64,000 bases of DNA from Ischnura elegans (Eukaryota > Arthropoda > Insecta > Odonata > Coenagrionidae). The notes under the pieces were generated by a model. The model saw only the letters and a program-made list of their open reading frames with translations. It did no database searches and had not been told where the DNA came from. Where the stretch lies: NCBI RefSeq assembly GCF_921293095.1, contig NC_060247.1, positions 50,007,111-50,071,110 of the forward strand, written 5' to 3'. The translations under genes and the position numbers were made by a program. This document shows, piece by piece, positions 10,601-19,700 of this stretch (its first letter is position 1; every line of letters begins with the position of its first letter).

Positions 10601-13472
10601 TGTTACGTAGAATATAAATATGCATTGTGTTTCCTTGCCCTTGGGGTCAATTACTGACAACAAAGCAAACTGGATGGAAGAAATGAAATGACTCTTAGTA
10701 AAACTCATAGAAAATTTTTTGACACTGAGTTAATTTGCATCAACTAAATCTTCCCTGAAGACTAAGGAAGGAAAGAGCTTTAAGATAAGAGCCATAAGAT
10801 AAGAAGTGAGTCAGTGGATTCCATTGAGAAGATTACACACACAGTTGAATGCAATATTTTCAATGGAATCCGTTGACTCAATTACACATCATTTCTATTA
10901 TATCCTTACACATTTCGCATGCAAAATTGTTATTATTAAATTTTATATGATTATCAAGCTGGCAAAGTGGTATGTCTCTGACATGAATCGGATCAACATT
11001 TCGGGAAATATGTTAAAGCTAAATATGGCACATCATAAACAGACCAATAGAAATAAAATATGTACTTCAATTGATAAATGTAGCTTCCAAGCACCTTTAC
11101 TTCATGAAGTAGCACTATCAAAATTTCACTGTCGCTATCAGAAATTTTTCTATGCTGAACATGAATGATTATCCCATACATCTTACTAATAAAATAGTTT
11201 CTTCTAATGGATACTTATGAGAGATAGTAGGTAATTTTAAGCAATGACAAGGATTGATTGAATCTCTAATCCTGGGATTCATAGATTGCTAGGATCCCTG
11301 ACCCCACTGATTCTGATTCAAAGTGACCATTGAAGAGAAACTTTATTTTCTAAGGTTAAAGGAGTTGTTGATTTCAACAGGCTATACATAGGGTGCTTTC
11401 CAATCACGTATCTGCGCTGATCTGTTTGAAACTGTTTAGCTCAGAGCGTGTTCCAATCGCACCTGTGACGTCATCTGCGCTAAACAGATGGGAACACATC
11501 CCGCACCGTTGTTCGTCTGCGCTAGCAGACAAAACTAATGATGGCGGGAAAATATATTGCTGACGGAAAATGAATTCCACCATCTCAAAGATAAGTATGA
11601 TGATCATTTGAGAATAATAAACTATAATTTGATCTGTATATGTCTTACATAAGTTTAATTAATCTCGTTATTTGGGAAATATAATATTATCTTCGTCAAA
11701 CGTAATGATTGATATAACATGAGCAAAGGACGATAGCAAGAGGAGGCTAGTCGATTTTCTAGAGAAATTGTCCTTATCAAAAAAAATAGAAATGGAGAAT
11801 GTAAGCTATTAAACTAAAATGTTATATTGCTTAGATTCTAAGCAGATTTATTTCATTAGCTTACATGGATAGCGGACGTATTATATACCAAATTTCCTTT
11901 AACGTTCATGTGGCGTTAATTCTATTCCATTAATTGTAATTCAGTACCGCAAAATAACTATAGAATCGGCAGATTTATAATGCAGTGTTAACATTTTTTA
12001 CGGCTTTACCTGCGTGATATGGATTATTAATTATTATTGTATGTGTATCTCAATCCAGAAATGCGAAATGAAGTATAACTGGTATAACTGCCGGCACTGT
12101 AGCGGTTCGGGAGAGGTAATTATTAAGTAGCGATAGTTCCAATTAATACTTACTAGTGCTTATATAAATACAAAATGATATAGACGAACATTTATCATCC
12201 TTCTTGATTGATCATGTAGCGAAGGTCAGTTCAATAGCTACAGGTCATTTGAACATTCAACTTTTGCCGCCGATCGGTCCACCATTTGTAAACACATCAG
12301 CGCAGATGCGTTCCAATCGTCTGTTTCTTTGTGCGCTAATGTGTTTCAATCTGTTGCGATGTGAGCTAATCTGCGCAAGGTGATTGGAAAGCACCCATAG
12401 TATGATGGCTACCCAAAACAACTGCTAGTGAATTTCTGTGTGTGCAGTATCAATACAGGCGATTATTGTCAGAATTTTAGCGTTTAGGTATAAAATAAGC
12501 AATGGCCATAGATCAACTGTTAAGGCAACGACCAACTCTAGTAACGTTAATTAGCATGTTAACATACACACACTAGGAGATATATACTACCTTTGAGCCA
12601 CCTCCACTGGATCCACCGGATTTTCCAATTCTTGCTTCAACTTTTGCGCGAGCTGCTTGGAGTGCTGCTTCCACAATTCCATTCACACTCCTGGCACCAT
12701 TGAAATCTTCAGGTTTTTTCTTGTCAGCACCGAAGATTTTGATGGTAGGAAATCCTTTAATTCCATATTTTCCTGCTAAGGAATTGTGCTCGTCAGCATT
12801 CACTGCTCCAACCTTCACTACTCCCTAAAGAAATTATATTATTATTAACACATAAGTCCAACTTAATATCTCGAAGCGGATTGTACTTCAGGATAAGTGC
12901 ACCGGTAAAAACGTTTCATAATTTCACCCAATTAATATCACTGTGAATTTAATAATAGTGTCATTTAGTAATAAATGCTAAAACCAATTTACCTTCAATG
13001 CATTCGCTGCCTTTGTGTAGTCCGGCACTAGCTTTTGACAGTGACCACACCATGGTGCGAAAAATTCTACAACCCAAACTTCATCACTGTCAATTACAAG
13101 CCTATCGAAATTCGACGGCGTTAAATCTACAACACTAGATGAAGATGGGTAAAGTGCGGCTGCACCGGTGACTAATCCGATGAACACAGCTGAAAACAAT
13201 CATATTTAAAATTTACGTAAACAAATTCTTGACACCTAAAGGAGAAAACCTGTTGAATACTTAACGACCTTAAACAGAAAATTATAAATATAAAACCTCA
13301 CGAAACGAGAGTAATATATACTTTTAGGGGTAACATTATGATGCTTACTGACACAAGAATTCATAAGTTCACAAAAAATCACAGATAAAACACAACTCCT
13401 CTGCCACCAAGGCTAACAGAAAGTAACTCAAAGAGATATCTTACCCAACACAATACGGCTTCCTACCCTCAT
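1515..13472 (-). CDS. PDIA6: Protein disulfide isomerase A6 (P5), complete, 8 exons
   Basis: Thiol-disulfide oxidoreductase of the ER lumen that forms and rearranges disulfide bonds in secretory clients. Coding exons (minus strand, 5' to 3'): 13445-13472, 12993-13189, 12591-12824, 8714-8878, 6581-6790, 4931-5088, 2603-2761, 1515-1683. Phases close exactly to 439 codons, the usual P5 length (about 440). Order in the protein: signal peptide (about 1-21), thioredoxin a0 domain with CGHC at 57-60 and cis-Pro motif GFPTIKIFG, linker rich in Ser/Gly, thioredoxin a domain with CGHC at 188-191 and GYPTIKFFP, redox-inactive b domain, acidic tail and KDEL. Both active sites are intact. All introns have GT-AG ends. 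An ER-stress element lies 117 bp upstream of the start codon. Identity is clear; no alternative family fits. Confidence 0.97.
1841..2010 (+). repeat. tRNA-headed SINE
   Basis: A box A-like stretch (taactaagtgggtgg, near 1851) is followed 30-odd bases later by an exact B box, GGTTCAAATCC at 1896-1906. The rest does not fold as a canonical tRNA, so a SINE head with an unrelated body is the better reading. It lies in the last PDIA6 intron. Confidence 0.5.
2603..2761 (-). CDS. PDIA6: PDIA6 exon 7 (b domain)
   Basis: Reads [20 protein letters not shown], then [16 protein letters not shown] and INEFLR across the next junction. Acceptor cttgcag; donor gtatgg in phase 2. Confidence 0.96.
2982..4724. 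mobile_element. 1.74 kb TIR element with TA duplication
   Basis: Terminal inverted repeats of about 27 bp begin CCGTATAAG at both ends and contain GTGTAAGAGGCGCAC, with two mismatches between ends. TA flanks both sides (2980-2981, 4725-4726). The left end carries GTGTAAGAGGCGCAC twice. The interior is relatively GC-rich with scattered short frames that I do not recognise, so the copy looks non-autonomous. It sits in PDIA6 intron 6. A 149 bp element at 34621 has related CCGTAT ends. Confidence 0.8.
3122..3177. repeat. Near-perfect 56 bp palindrome
   Basis: Arms cagttatcgaactttcctct and its complement meet around caattttaattg, with only a few mismatches. It lies inside the 2982-4724 element, near its left end, and would form a strong hairpin. 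Confidence 0.7.
4931..5088 (-). CDS. PDIA6: PDIA6 exon 6 (b domain)
   Basis: Starts [19 protein letters not shown] and includes LPHILD, typical of the P5 b domain. The acceptor is gttcag and the donor gtaag splits a Gly codon in phase 2. Confidence 0.95.
5858..5905. repeat. GC-rich palindromic repeat fragment
   Basis: Contains the inverted repeat ACCGGGA-TACG-TCCCGGT within a GC-rich block in an otherwise AT-rich intron. It resembles transposon debris, but no termini are visible. Confidence 0.3.
6581..6790 (-). CDS. PDIA6: PDIA6 exon 5 (second half of thioredoxin domain 2)
   Basis: Starts [11 protein letters not shown] after ttgcag, contains [12 protein letters not shown], ends PPPELKE at donor gtaaga. 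Seventy whole codons. Confidence 0.97.
6963..7596. mobile_element. hAT-like non-autonomous transposon (CAGGGTTCCCACTC ends)
   Basis: Perfect 14-bp terminal inverted repeats CAGGGTTCCCACTC / GAGTGGGAACCCTG, flanked by a 5-bp duplication CAATT (6958-6962 and 7597-7601). Inside, motifs such as aaattcacggct recur near both ends. There is no transposase. It sits in PDIA6 intron 4. The CAGGG ends suggest hAT; the 5-bp duplication is shorter than the usual 8 bp and may mark the hAT5 type. Confidence 0.82.
7750..8332. mobile_element. pogo/Tigger-like MITE, TA duplication
   Basis: Ends CAGTGCAACCTCG and CGAGGTTCCACTG are inverted copies with one mismatch, flanked by TA at 7748-7749 and 8333-8334. Further in, GCGACACCCC-type motifs are also inverted between the ends. 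No transposase remains (583 bp). Pogo-type elements in animals commonly begin this way. Confidence 0.82.
8714..8878 (-). CDS. PDIA6: PDIA6 exon 4 (second thioredoxin active site)
   Basis: Fifty-five in-frame codons starting [15 protein letters not shown] with [17 protein letters not shown]. Flanked by acceptor ttttcag and donor gtatgc. Confidence 0.97.
9560..10190 (-). mobile_element. Penelope-like retroelement relic (GIY-YIG endonuclease part)
   Basis: Minus-strand reading gives short stretches such as [20 protein letters not shown] and [14 protein letters not shown] recognise these as the region around and after the GIY-YIG endonuclease of Penelope-like elements, preceded by a remnant of the RT-to-endonuclease linker ([10 protein letters not shown]). 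The copy is clearly broken. It was later split by a hAT MITE at 9648-9932. It lies in PDIA6 intron 3. Confidence 0.6.
9648..9932. mobile_element. hAT MITE with exact 8-bp target duplication
   Basis: Ends CAGTGGCGCAGCGAGGG and CCCTAGCTGCACCCCTG are inverted repeats. The 8-bp target duplication cttgggat is exact (9640-9647, 9933-9940). The interior is non-coding. A related copy lies at 45983-46228, sharing about 50 bp around atccctcagaaagccgta. Confidence 0.9.
11391..12396. mobile_element. 1.0 kb TIR element, GGGTGCTTTCCAATCAC ends
   Basis: Perfect 17-bp terminal inverted repeats GGGTGCTTTCCAATCAC, flanked by ATA on both sides (11388-11390, 12397-12399). Subterminal regions at both ends repeat tctgcgctaa/ttccaatcg-type motifs in inverted order. 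The GGG termini and possible 3-bp duplication suggest PIF/Harbinger, but no transposase is present to confirm it. It lies in PDIA6 intron 3. Confidence 0.8.
12591..12824 (-). CDS. PDIA6: PDIA6 exon 3 (second half of thioredoxin domain 1 and linker)
   Basis: Begins [13 protein letters not shown] after acceptor tttag. Carries the cis-proline loop GFPTIKIFG and a Gly/Ser linker, and ends at donor gtagta. Confidence 0.96.
12993..13189 (-). CDS. PDIA6: PDIA6 exon 2 (first thioredoxin active site)
   Basis: Acceptor ttttcag, donor gtaaattg. Encodes the rest of the signal peptide and [19 protein letters not shown], the first CGHC centre. Confidence 0.96.
13445..13472 (-). CDS. PDIA6: PDIA6 exon 1 (start and signal peptide n-region)
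   Basis: Twenty-eight coding bases, MRVGSRIVL plus one base of the next codon, followed by donor gtaagata. Joined to exon 2 it gives a hydrophobic signal peptide. The in-frame ATG inside the following intron is not used in this model, because a strong acceptor (ttttcag) separates it from exon 2. Confidence 0.88.
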
Positions 13473-13588
13473 TTCGAACAATATCTAACTTTGGTACTGC
13501 GTTTCGATACGACTCAATATTACATTGAAAATATAAGCCACCCTTCCCCATACACCTACGCGCTTCGCGTTGTGAATCTGTTGAAATG

Positions 13589-13613
13589 CGTGGTGAAATT
13601 TGATTGGGCCACC
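13589..13613 (-). promoter_or_regulatory. ER stress response element (ERSE) of PDIA6
   Basis: On the minus strand CCAAT and CCACG are separated by exactly nine bases (13589-13607), the ERSE consensus bound by NF-Y plus ATF6/XBP1. On the plus strand the same CCAAT box read as ATTGG continues as ATTGG-G-CCACC, one base from the ERSE-II consensus ATTGGNCCACG. The site lies 117-135 bp upstream of the PDIA6 start codon. A TATA-like tatatttt occurs around 13525-13540. Induction of PDI genes by the unfolded protein response is well known; its use here is inferred. Confidence 0.8.
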
Positions 13614-14961
13614 GCACTTCCTACGTCTGGCGCACACATGCGTACACGTCGATGCCGGTAGGCGATAAAATTTGCAAGAGATATTAGTGATTAAATTGAT
13701 AAATATTCATGTGTGCTCAGAAAAAATTAGATGGATATATGCTGAAATTATTACAGATATAACATCTACTGAAAGAAGTGTAACCTTCCATTACATGAAG
13801 ACGTTAAATAAAAGTTGGTTAATTTTAAATCTACATCGGATAGAGAAATTTTTATTTTGCTTTAGCATTTCAGTCAACTTATGTGATTACGTATATTCTA
13901 GAAAAATATCTGAAGTTTTTATAAATAAAAATTAAGCACGTTACTTAGAGCCTTTAGAACTGATAGAACCAGATAGAGCATTCAATAAGCGACAACGTAA
14001 AAGGCGGGAGTTCAAATGTACATTCAATTGCATCGCGTCTTTGGTCGCCCCATAATTGTGTTTAATTAAACTGATTTGTAAATAATAAATTTCTTATACG
14101 ATCAGATGTTCGAAAATTAGATTTTTAGGAGGAATATGGAATTTTCGACGCTGTAGCATCTCATAAAATATCCAACGAAAAAAATACAATAAAACATTTT
14201 ACTGGGCAAGATAAAATAATTTTACTCAAACTGAGATCGACTATCATCGCAGATTCTTTGCAATATTGCAAAATATAAATTAATAAAAGAATTTTGATAA
14301 GAGATAACCTCACTCAACAATGTTGACTGATTAAACATCAAAAACAAAAATATTGTTCTCAATTTTTTTTTTAATTTCACCTGGCATGAAAGATTGAATT
14401 TATGAAAAATTTTAGGGGATTCATTGACTTCACTTGTAACGGCTATGGTGAAAAAATGGTTTTATGAAACCATAGCCCTCTGAAATAAATTTCCACAAAT
14501 TATTACTATAATTTGATAAAATATATCTTATTTCCTCACAAAGATTGAGACTTCTATTGGTATTAATTTTTTAGAGCATAATTGAATATACTGTTAATGA
14601 TTACTATATTTTTCTTTAACATTGCAAAGTAATTACTACTGAGTTAATGCATGCAATAATGGCATAACTCGAGCACCCTGCCTAGTAATTAAGCTGTGCT
14701 CAAGTCATTGGCAGAATGTATCTTCAAGAAAAATTATGATATTAGAAATATGTTTTATTATACTTGTAATATGACTTTTCCCCCCTCTGAAGGGAGTTAT
14801 TGTAGGCATTAGGGGGAGTGTCCGTTCACCGTACTACTGTGACAGCTACAGCATAAGCTCAGCTGGAATGTGACCGCCATGTACTAGCTCAGTGTGAGCA
14901 CTCAGCCATTTGTCTCAGCAGTCTTTTCAGCCACAATACTTACTCATTGCTGATTGGCGGG
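13614..14961. other. Intergenic DNA between PDIA6 and WDR35
   Basis: AT-rich, no supported gene. It holds a small hairpin (ggctatggt...accatagcc near 14440-14475) and two copies of ggcgggagttcaaat (near 14003 and 14956). Confidence 0.4.
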
Positions 14962-14974
14962 AGTTCAAATATTA

Positions 14975-15170
14975 AGTTTTCCTGGATGTACACAATTACT
15001 CATACCACTTATTTTTCTATATCATTATTATAATTTGCACCTGAAATGCTGATAATTCATTGAAACCCGGGTCGTGCTCTGATATAAAAAATAAGTCGTA
15101 TAAGTAATTGAGTATATCCAGGAAAACTTATAATGGAATACAATATAGTAAAGCGAGAGTTAATGAATTT
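14975..15170 (+). mobile_element. Foldback element with hammerhead-like core
   Basis: Arms of about 50 bp starting AGTTTTCCTGGAT are inverted around a core at 15036-15077 (GCAC-CTGA...GAAACCCGGGTC-GTGC). A GGAATAC... tail of about 40 bp follows the right arm. The whole is flanked by an exact 13-bp duplication AGTTCAAATATTA (14962-14974, 15171-15183). Same architecture as the elements at 20381 and 23524. Long target duplications fit Penelope-like retroposition. Confidence 0.72.
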
Positions 15171-15183
15171 AGTTCAAATATTA

Positions 15184-16585
15184 TTTCTGAGTGACAATTG
15201 GTATGTTGGAAGATGATTTAAAGGATCCCCATTGCACTCACTCAACTTTTCCATTCTGAAAGGCTGACGGTATGCTACAAAGCGGTCTGCTCCTGGGCTG
15301 ATTCAAAGCTTTCAGAGCTCACTCGCCCTGAATGGATACTATGTAATTATCACAACCTTCTCTTTCAGCATCCTCCATTTGGAGCAAATCAGCTCTCTCT
15401 CCATGATCTATCCACTCCATAGACTCAAGGCGTTATAATATAAGATTATAAATACCCATATGTATTGCTCAATACCATCTTCTAGTCATTCCTGAAGATG
15501 TGCCTCACAATGACCTCCAAAGCTTGAGCCATAATGTGCTTCTATTGACGACGTACCTGCTGTGAAAACCTCAGATACAAAATGCTGTACGTACAGCTAC
15601 TTTAACTATTAAGTCCCATTTCCTTTCTTCCAATATTATTCCATAATTTTAAAACTTCACCAATTCATGACAGATATGCTCATCTTTTAGTTGTTTCTTA
15701 ATTATTCATTATTGCATTTTGGATTGGGATTTTACTCCTTACCCAGCACTGCCATCGAATCAAGAAGGATGGAACTGAGTAAGTTCATCATAGAAGGTTT
15801 TATTAGTTCTGCATTGTGGAGGTCTTCCGGAAGGTAAGGCAGTCTATTATTACGATTATTCTTCTCTCGTCTTCATCTCTTCATTATGGCAAAACCACAC
15901 AGTACAAAGGTAATGGTTATAAGAATTTTTATTTGAAGTTTTGTATTGGAAATGGTAAATTCATGGATACACTAAGTCTCTACTCTTTTACATAGGTGGA
16001 TCAGGGGTGTTGAGGGGTAAAGGGAGGGGGGGAAGGGTCAGCCACTCCCTACCTTCCTAGTTTTCCAGAAAAATCAAAAAGAAGGTAATTTTTTCGGTGA
16101 ATCTCCAACTTCAGTTTTTATCGCACCATATTAACAATTGATGCTTCCAAATAATTAATGAATATTTAAAAGCCAATTACCTTGTCTATCAGACCTCAGA
16201 TGAATTATTGCTGCAAGGAATTGCATACCACCATGCTGCCGCAGTAAATTATGAACTATACCCTCCAAAGCAAGGACCTTAATGGGCCCCCGATTTTTAA
16301 AGCAAGTGGAAAAGATAAAAATCTTCCTTAAATTGGGAAATTGTGATTAAGGATGATCAAGTTTATCAAATTCCATTATGATGTTTTATCAACAAAAGTA
16401 TACCTACAACAAAGCCAATACATCCATGTATAACCATTTAGCCACAATCTGGACGGAATAGTCAATATAAAGTATAAAAAAATAAATATATATGTATAAA
16501 TATTCACAAAAATTTCTAAAAACATAAATAAAACAATTAAAATAAGTGCAAAATGCAATAGGGTAAAACATTTTTGAAAGTATGC
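15184..16585. other. Intergenic DNA downstream of WDR35
   Basis: No gene seen. It includes the presumed WDR35 3' UTR at its right side. The nearest AATAAA on the minus strand that I noticed is TTTATT near 15933. A G-rich stretch at 16008-16040 may be a transposon end. Confidence 0.35.
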
Positions 16586-16766
16586 TTATGCTTCGGCAAG
16601 TACAGATGAATAGCATAATGGGCACGATGCACGAGAAGTCATTTCCTGCTGAAAAGCACGATGATGACAAACAGAGCATGTCCAATGAGATGCTGAAAGG
16701 AAAAGCGGTCTTCCAGATGCAATGCATGCTCCAAAACGCTCCTTGCAGCTCGGGCAAAAGCTGAAC
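16586..16766 (-). CDS. WDR35: WDR35 exon 21 (C-terminal zinc ribbons, stop)
   Basis: Lies 4.2 kb from exon 20. Reads [20 protein letters not shown], then [20 protein letters not shown] and TAA at 16586-16588. The vertebrate end has MCSVCKHG and SFCPLCHS at matching positions. Two in-frame acceptors, six bases apart (tag before 16766 and cag before 16760), would give isoforms differing by Phe-Ser. Confidence 0.92.
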
Positions 16767-19700
16767 CTAGAAAGACATTTACTTTTTTATAACTTGAAGC
16801 AAGTAATTTCGACTCCCTCCTCCACATGAATATCATAAAAATATACAAATGTTTGATAACCTTAATAGCAGGACAAACATGACATATTCAGCTTTAGAGA
16901 AGTGAACCACAAAAATAGAATATTTTCTTTGATCAAGGAAACTGTCCTACTCCATTGTAGTACCCTATTTAGAGGACGTGGAAATTGAGTAAAACACCAG
17001 TTTTCCATTGCTAGTTTTTCATTTTCCACCATTCACCATTGACACCACTTTTTCTGGTCCAATCAAACACTCCTATTTCCTCTCCCTGACTTTAAACTTC
17101 TCCCAGTTTACACTTTATCGGAGACCCAACAAAAATGTATTAAGGAAGAATTGATGGTAAATTGCAAAAAATTATTGTCACTGGTCAGATATGGTTTTCA
17201 CATGGTAAATCTTTTCATTGAAATGATAATGTGCATACCTTTGTAGTCTTCAATATCAAGGATAGCTCTTAGATTACAAAAAAAGGATTTGTCTTCAAGC
17301 ATACACATAAATGCAAGCATTCAACTGTGGAGGAATTTTGGGAGGATATGTCTCAAATCAAACACCTATCACTGACAAGGGCTTCCAAGAAATACTAAAA
17401 ATTAACAGCACCTATTCCCAAAGATAAAAATCCTTTCTGTTACAGTATAATTTTTTCATGATTTAAAAAAGAAAATACATGCCAAAAACTAGCTAAATGA
17501 AAACTCTATACAACATAAAGACAAGTAAATTGCATTCAATATTCAGGTGGTTTAGGGAAGTAGGTTTTTGACACTTTCTGCGACCATATAATACTTGATA
17601 TGATCCCATCAGAAAAAAGGAAGGGTTGCGATTAGAACCATGGATGGTCTGACCATGAATTGTTAATTTCAAGAGAGAGGAGAGGGTTAGGGATCTCAGA
17701 AATTATAAGCAGCGTGTAATGAATGTGTGTCATATTGCGTATTTATTTTTAGTAATGTGTATGATGAAGGGTCAGATATTTCCAATGTGCATTGCATGTC
17801 TTTGTCCCGAGGTTGCGACACGATCCTTTGAGCACAGTACTGTCGTCTCGTCACCAAATTTGTCGAAGGCAAGGGTTCCCGCTCATAAATTTGGGTCATT
17901 GGTCGTCGAGGCCTTTGGGGCCAGCGTCTCCTCGACCAGTCATAAACGTCTAAATGTTCTCGACATATGGTCATTGTCTCGCTGACAAAGATGAGTTGCT
18001 CATTTCCTAGGGTGGGTCGAGTGAAGCCACCCTTCCCCTAGTCTTGGAGGTGTTGACCTGTGCCCTGACGACACGAGCGCGGGAATTCGGGGCAGCCTGT
18101 GGGTAGACACGAGAGCGACGGAGTGTGCTGCCCATCGCAGAAATTTTGTAAACTCATCACCAACCTCAGTAATTAAACTTCTCTGTGATCTGATTCACGT
18201 GGATTTCAATTCTTTGGTGCCCTTTACCCGATTCCGGGAGACGCAGCCACTCGAGTCTCCCTCCTTGATCGTGTCGATCACGACAAGCGATCCCATGAGG
18301 TCACTCATAAGGGCAGAGCAAGCAAAACACAATATTTTGCCATTCATGAATAATCTTAGTTGCAGCCACACTTTGATTGTTGACAGGTAGAAAATAAATG
18401 GCAGTTACAATCCTACATAACAGGAAGGCCAGGAAAAGATATAATGGGACTGAACATGCCGTCAAAACAGGGGTGGTCTGGCCTGGTCAGTTGCTTGGTG
18501 ATCACCCCAAGCTCAGGGGGCCTGCACAGGTCTATCGTGAAGCACATATGAAAGGTGAAATTTATAAAGAATCAGATTACTTGAAGCAAAGATTTTTTGC
18601 AAATATAAAATTCCAAGTTTTCATTAATTTGATTTACAGTACACTCCCGATTATCCAAATGGGCTAATGACGGGGAGAGACGGCACGAATAATCGCAAAA
18701 CACGGATAACCCAAACTTTCACTTAATTGTCTTGTAATGCTCATAATTGACGTAAAACAAACAATATATTATTATTTATGCAGAGTGGACTCATTGAGAG
18801 TTTTCTTTGCCAGTTCGCGATCTTTTTAGGAGAGATAACATGGTGGTACTCGTATTATTAACCCTTTCGTGCCGGACCTTCGTTGAGGGAAATTCTTCCT
18901 CAATACGAGTATCTTGAAAGTTTTATTTACTCCCTTGTACGAAGCTTTTTCACGCCGACTGAAGGCAGTGGGTCCCTCCCTAACCATTTTCGGACCCAAC
19001 TCAGTGGGGCGCCGATCCCTTTCCTCGGCCTCTGTCCCAGACCCTAGAGGGATTAAAAGCCCCTTCCTAGGATGGGTTCGCGGTCAACTGGCTAAAATAT
19101 TAGTGCAAAATATATGCAAATATTTGTTGCTTGCATCGATTTTTTACATTAAAAATGAATATTGTGTTTTTTTTCTCAGCGTGCAGAAATTTTAAACGAA
19201 GTTCTAACATTGATATAGACAGATTTAGTATATGTATTTACTAGTTGGTCTTTAACTCCGTTGATATTAACGTTAGAATTTTCTTTGAAATTTCCATGTG
19301 GTCAGCAAAAAAAGATGAATTCATTTATAGCAATAAATATCAAAAGTAAGCAACAAATATAGTTTTGGAAAGCACACTGCAAATAACAATAGTTGACCGC
19401 ATGGAGAGAATAAGAAAGGATCGACCTGAGCGGCTGAAGATGGGACTGGGCTCGCGCTAAGGCGGATCACGAGGGGTGACCGCGTCCGTGGGTCTATTGT
19501 GTCCGCCATGGTCACTTTTTTCGACCTGTGCCGCACAGGCGTGGCATTCGTTGCTTAGGTTAGGAAAATTAACGCCGCACAGGTGTGGCATTCGTTGTTT
19601 ATGGAAGAAAATCCTCGCCGCACAGGTGTGGCATTCGGCACGAAAGGGTTAATGCTCCATGTACGGCCTGGTTTCGGAAACCACACATCCGTGGCTATGT

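Noticed and set aside
12978-13199. ATG at 13197-13199 as the PDIA6 start
   Set aside because: It lies upstream of a strong acceptor in what is best read as intron 1; the 28-base exon at 13445-13472 gives a proper signal peptide in phase.
15479-15530. CCTGAAGATG motif as another ribozyme core
   Set aside because: No GAAA at the right distance and no stem I complement or foldback arms.
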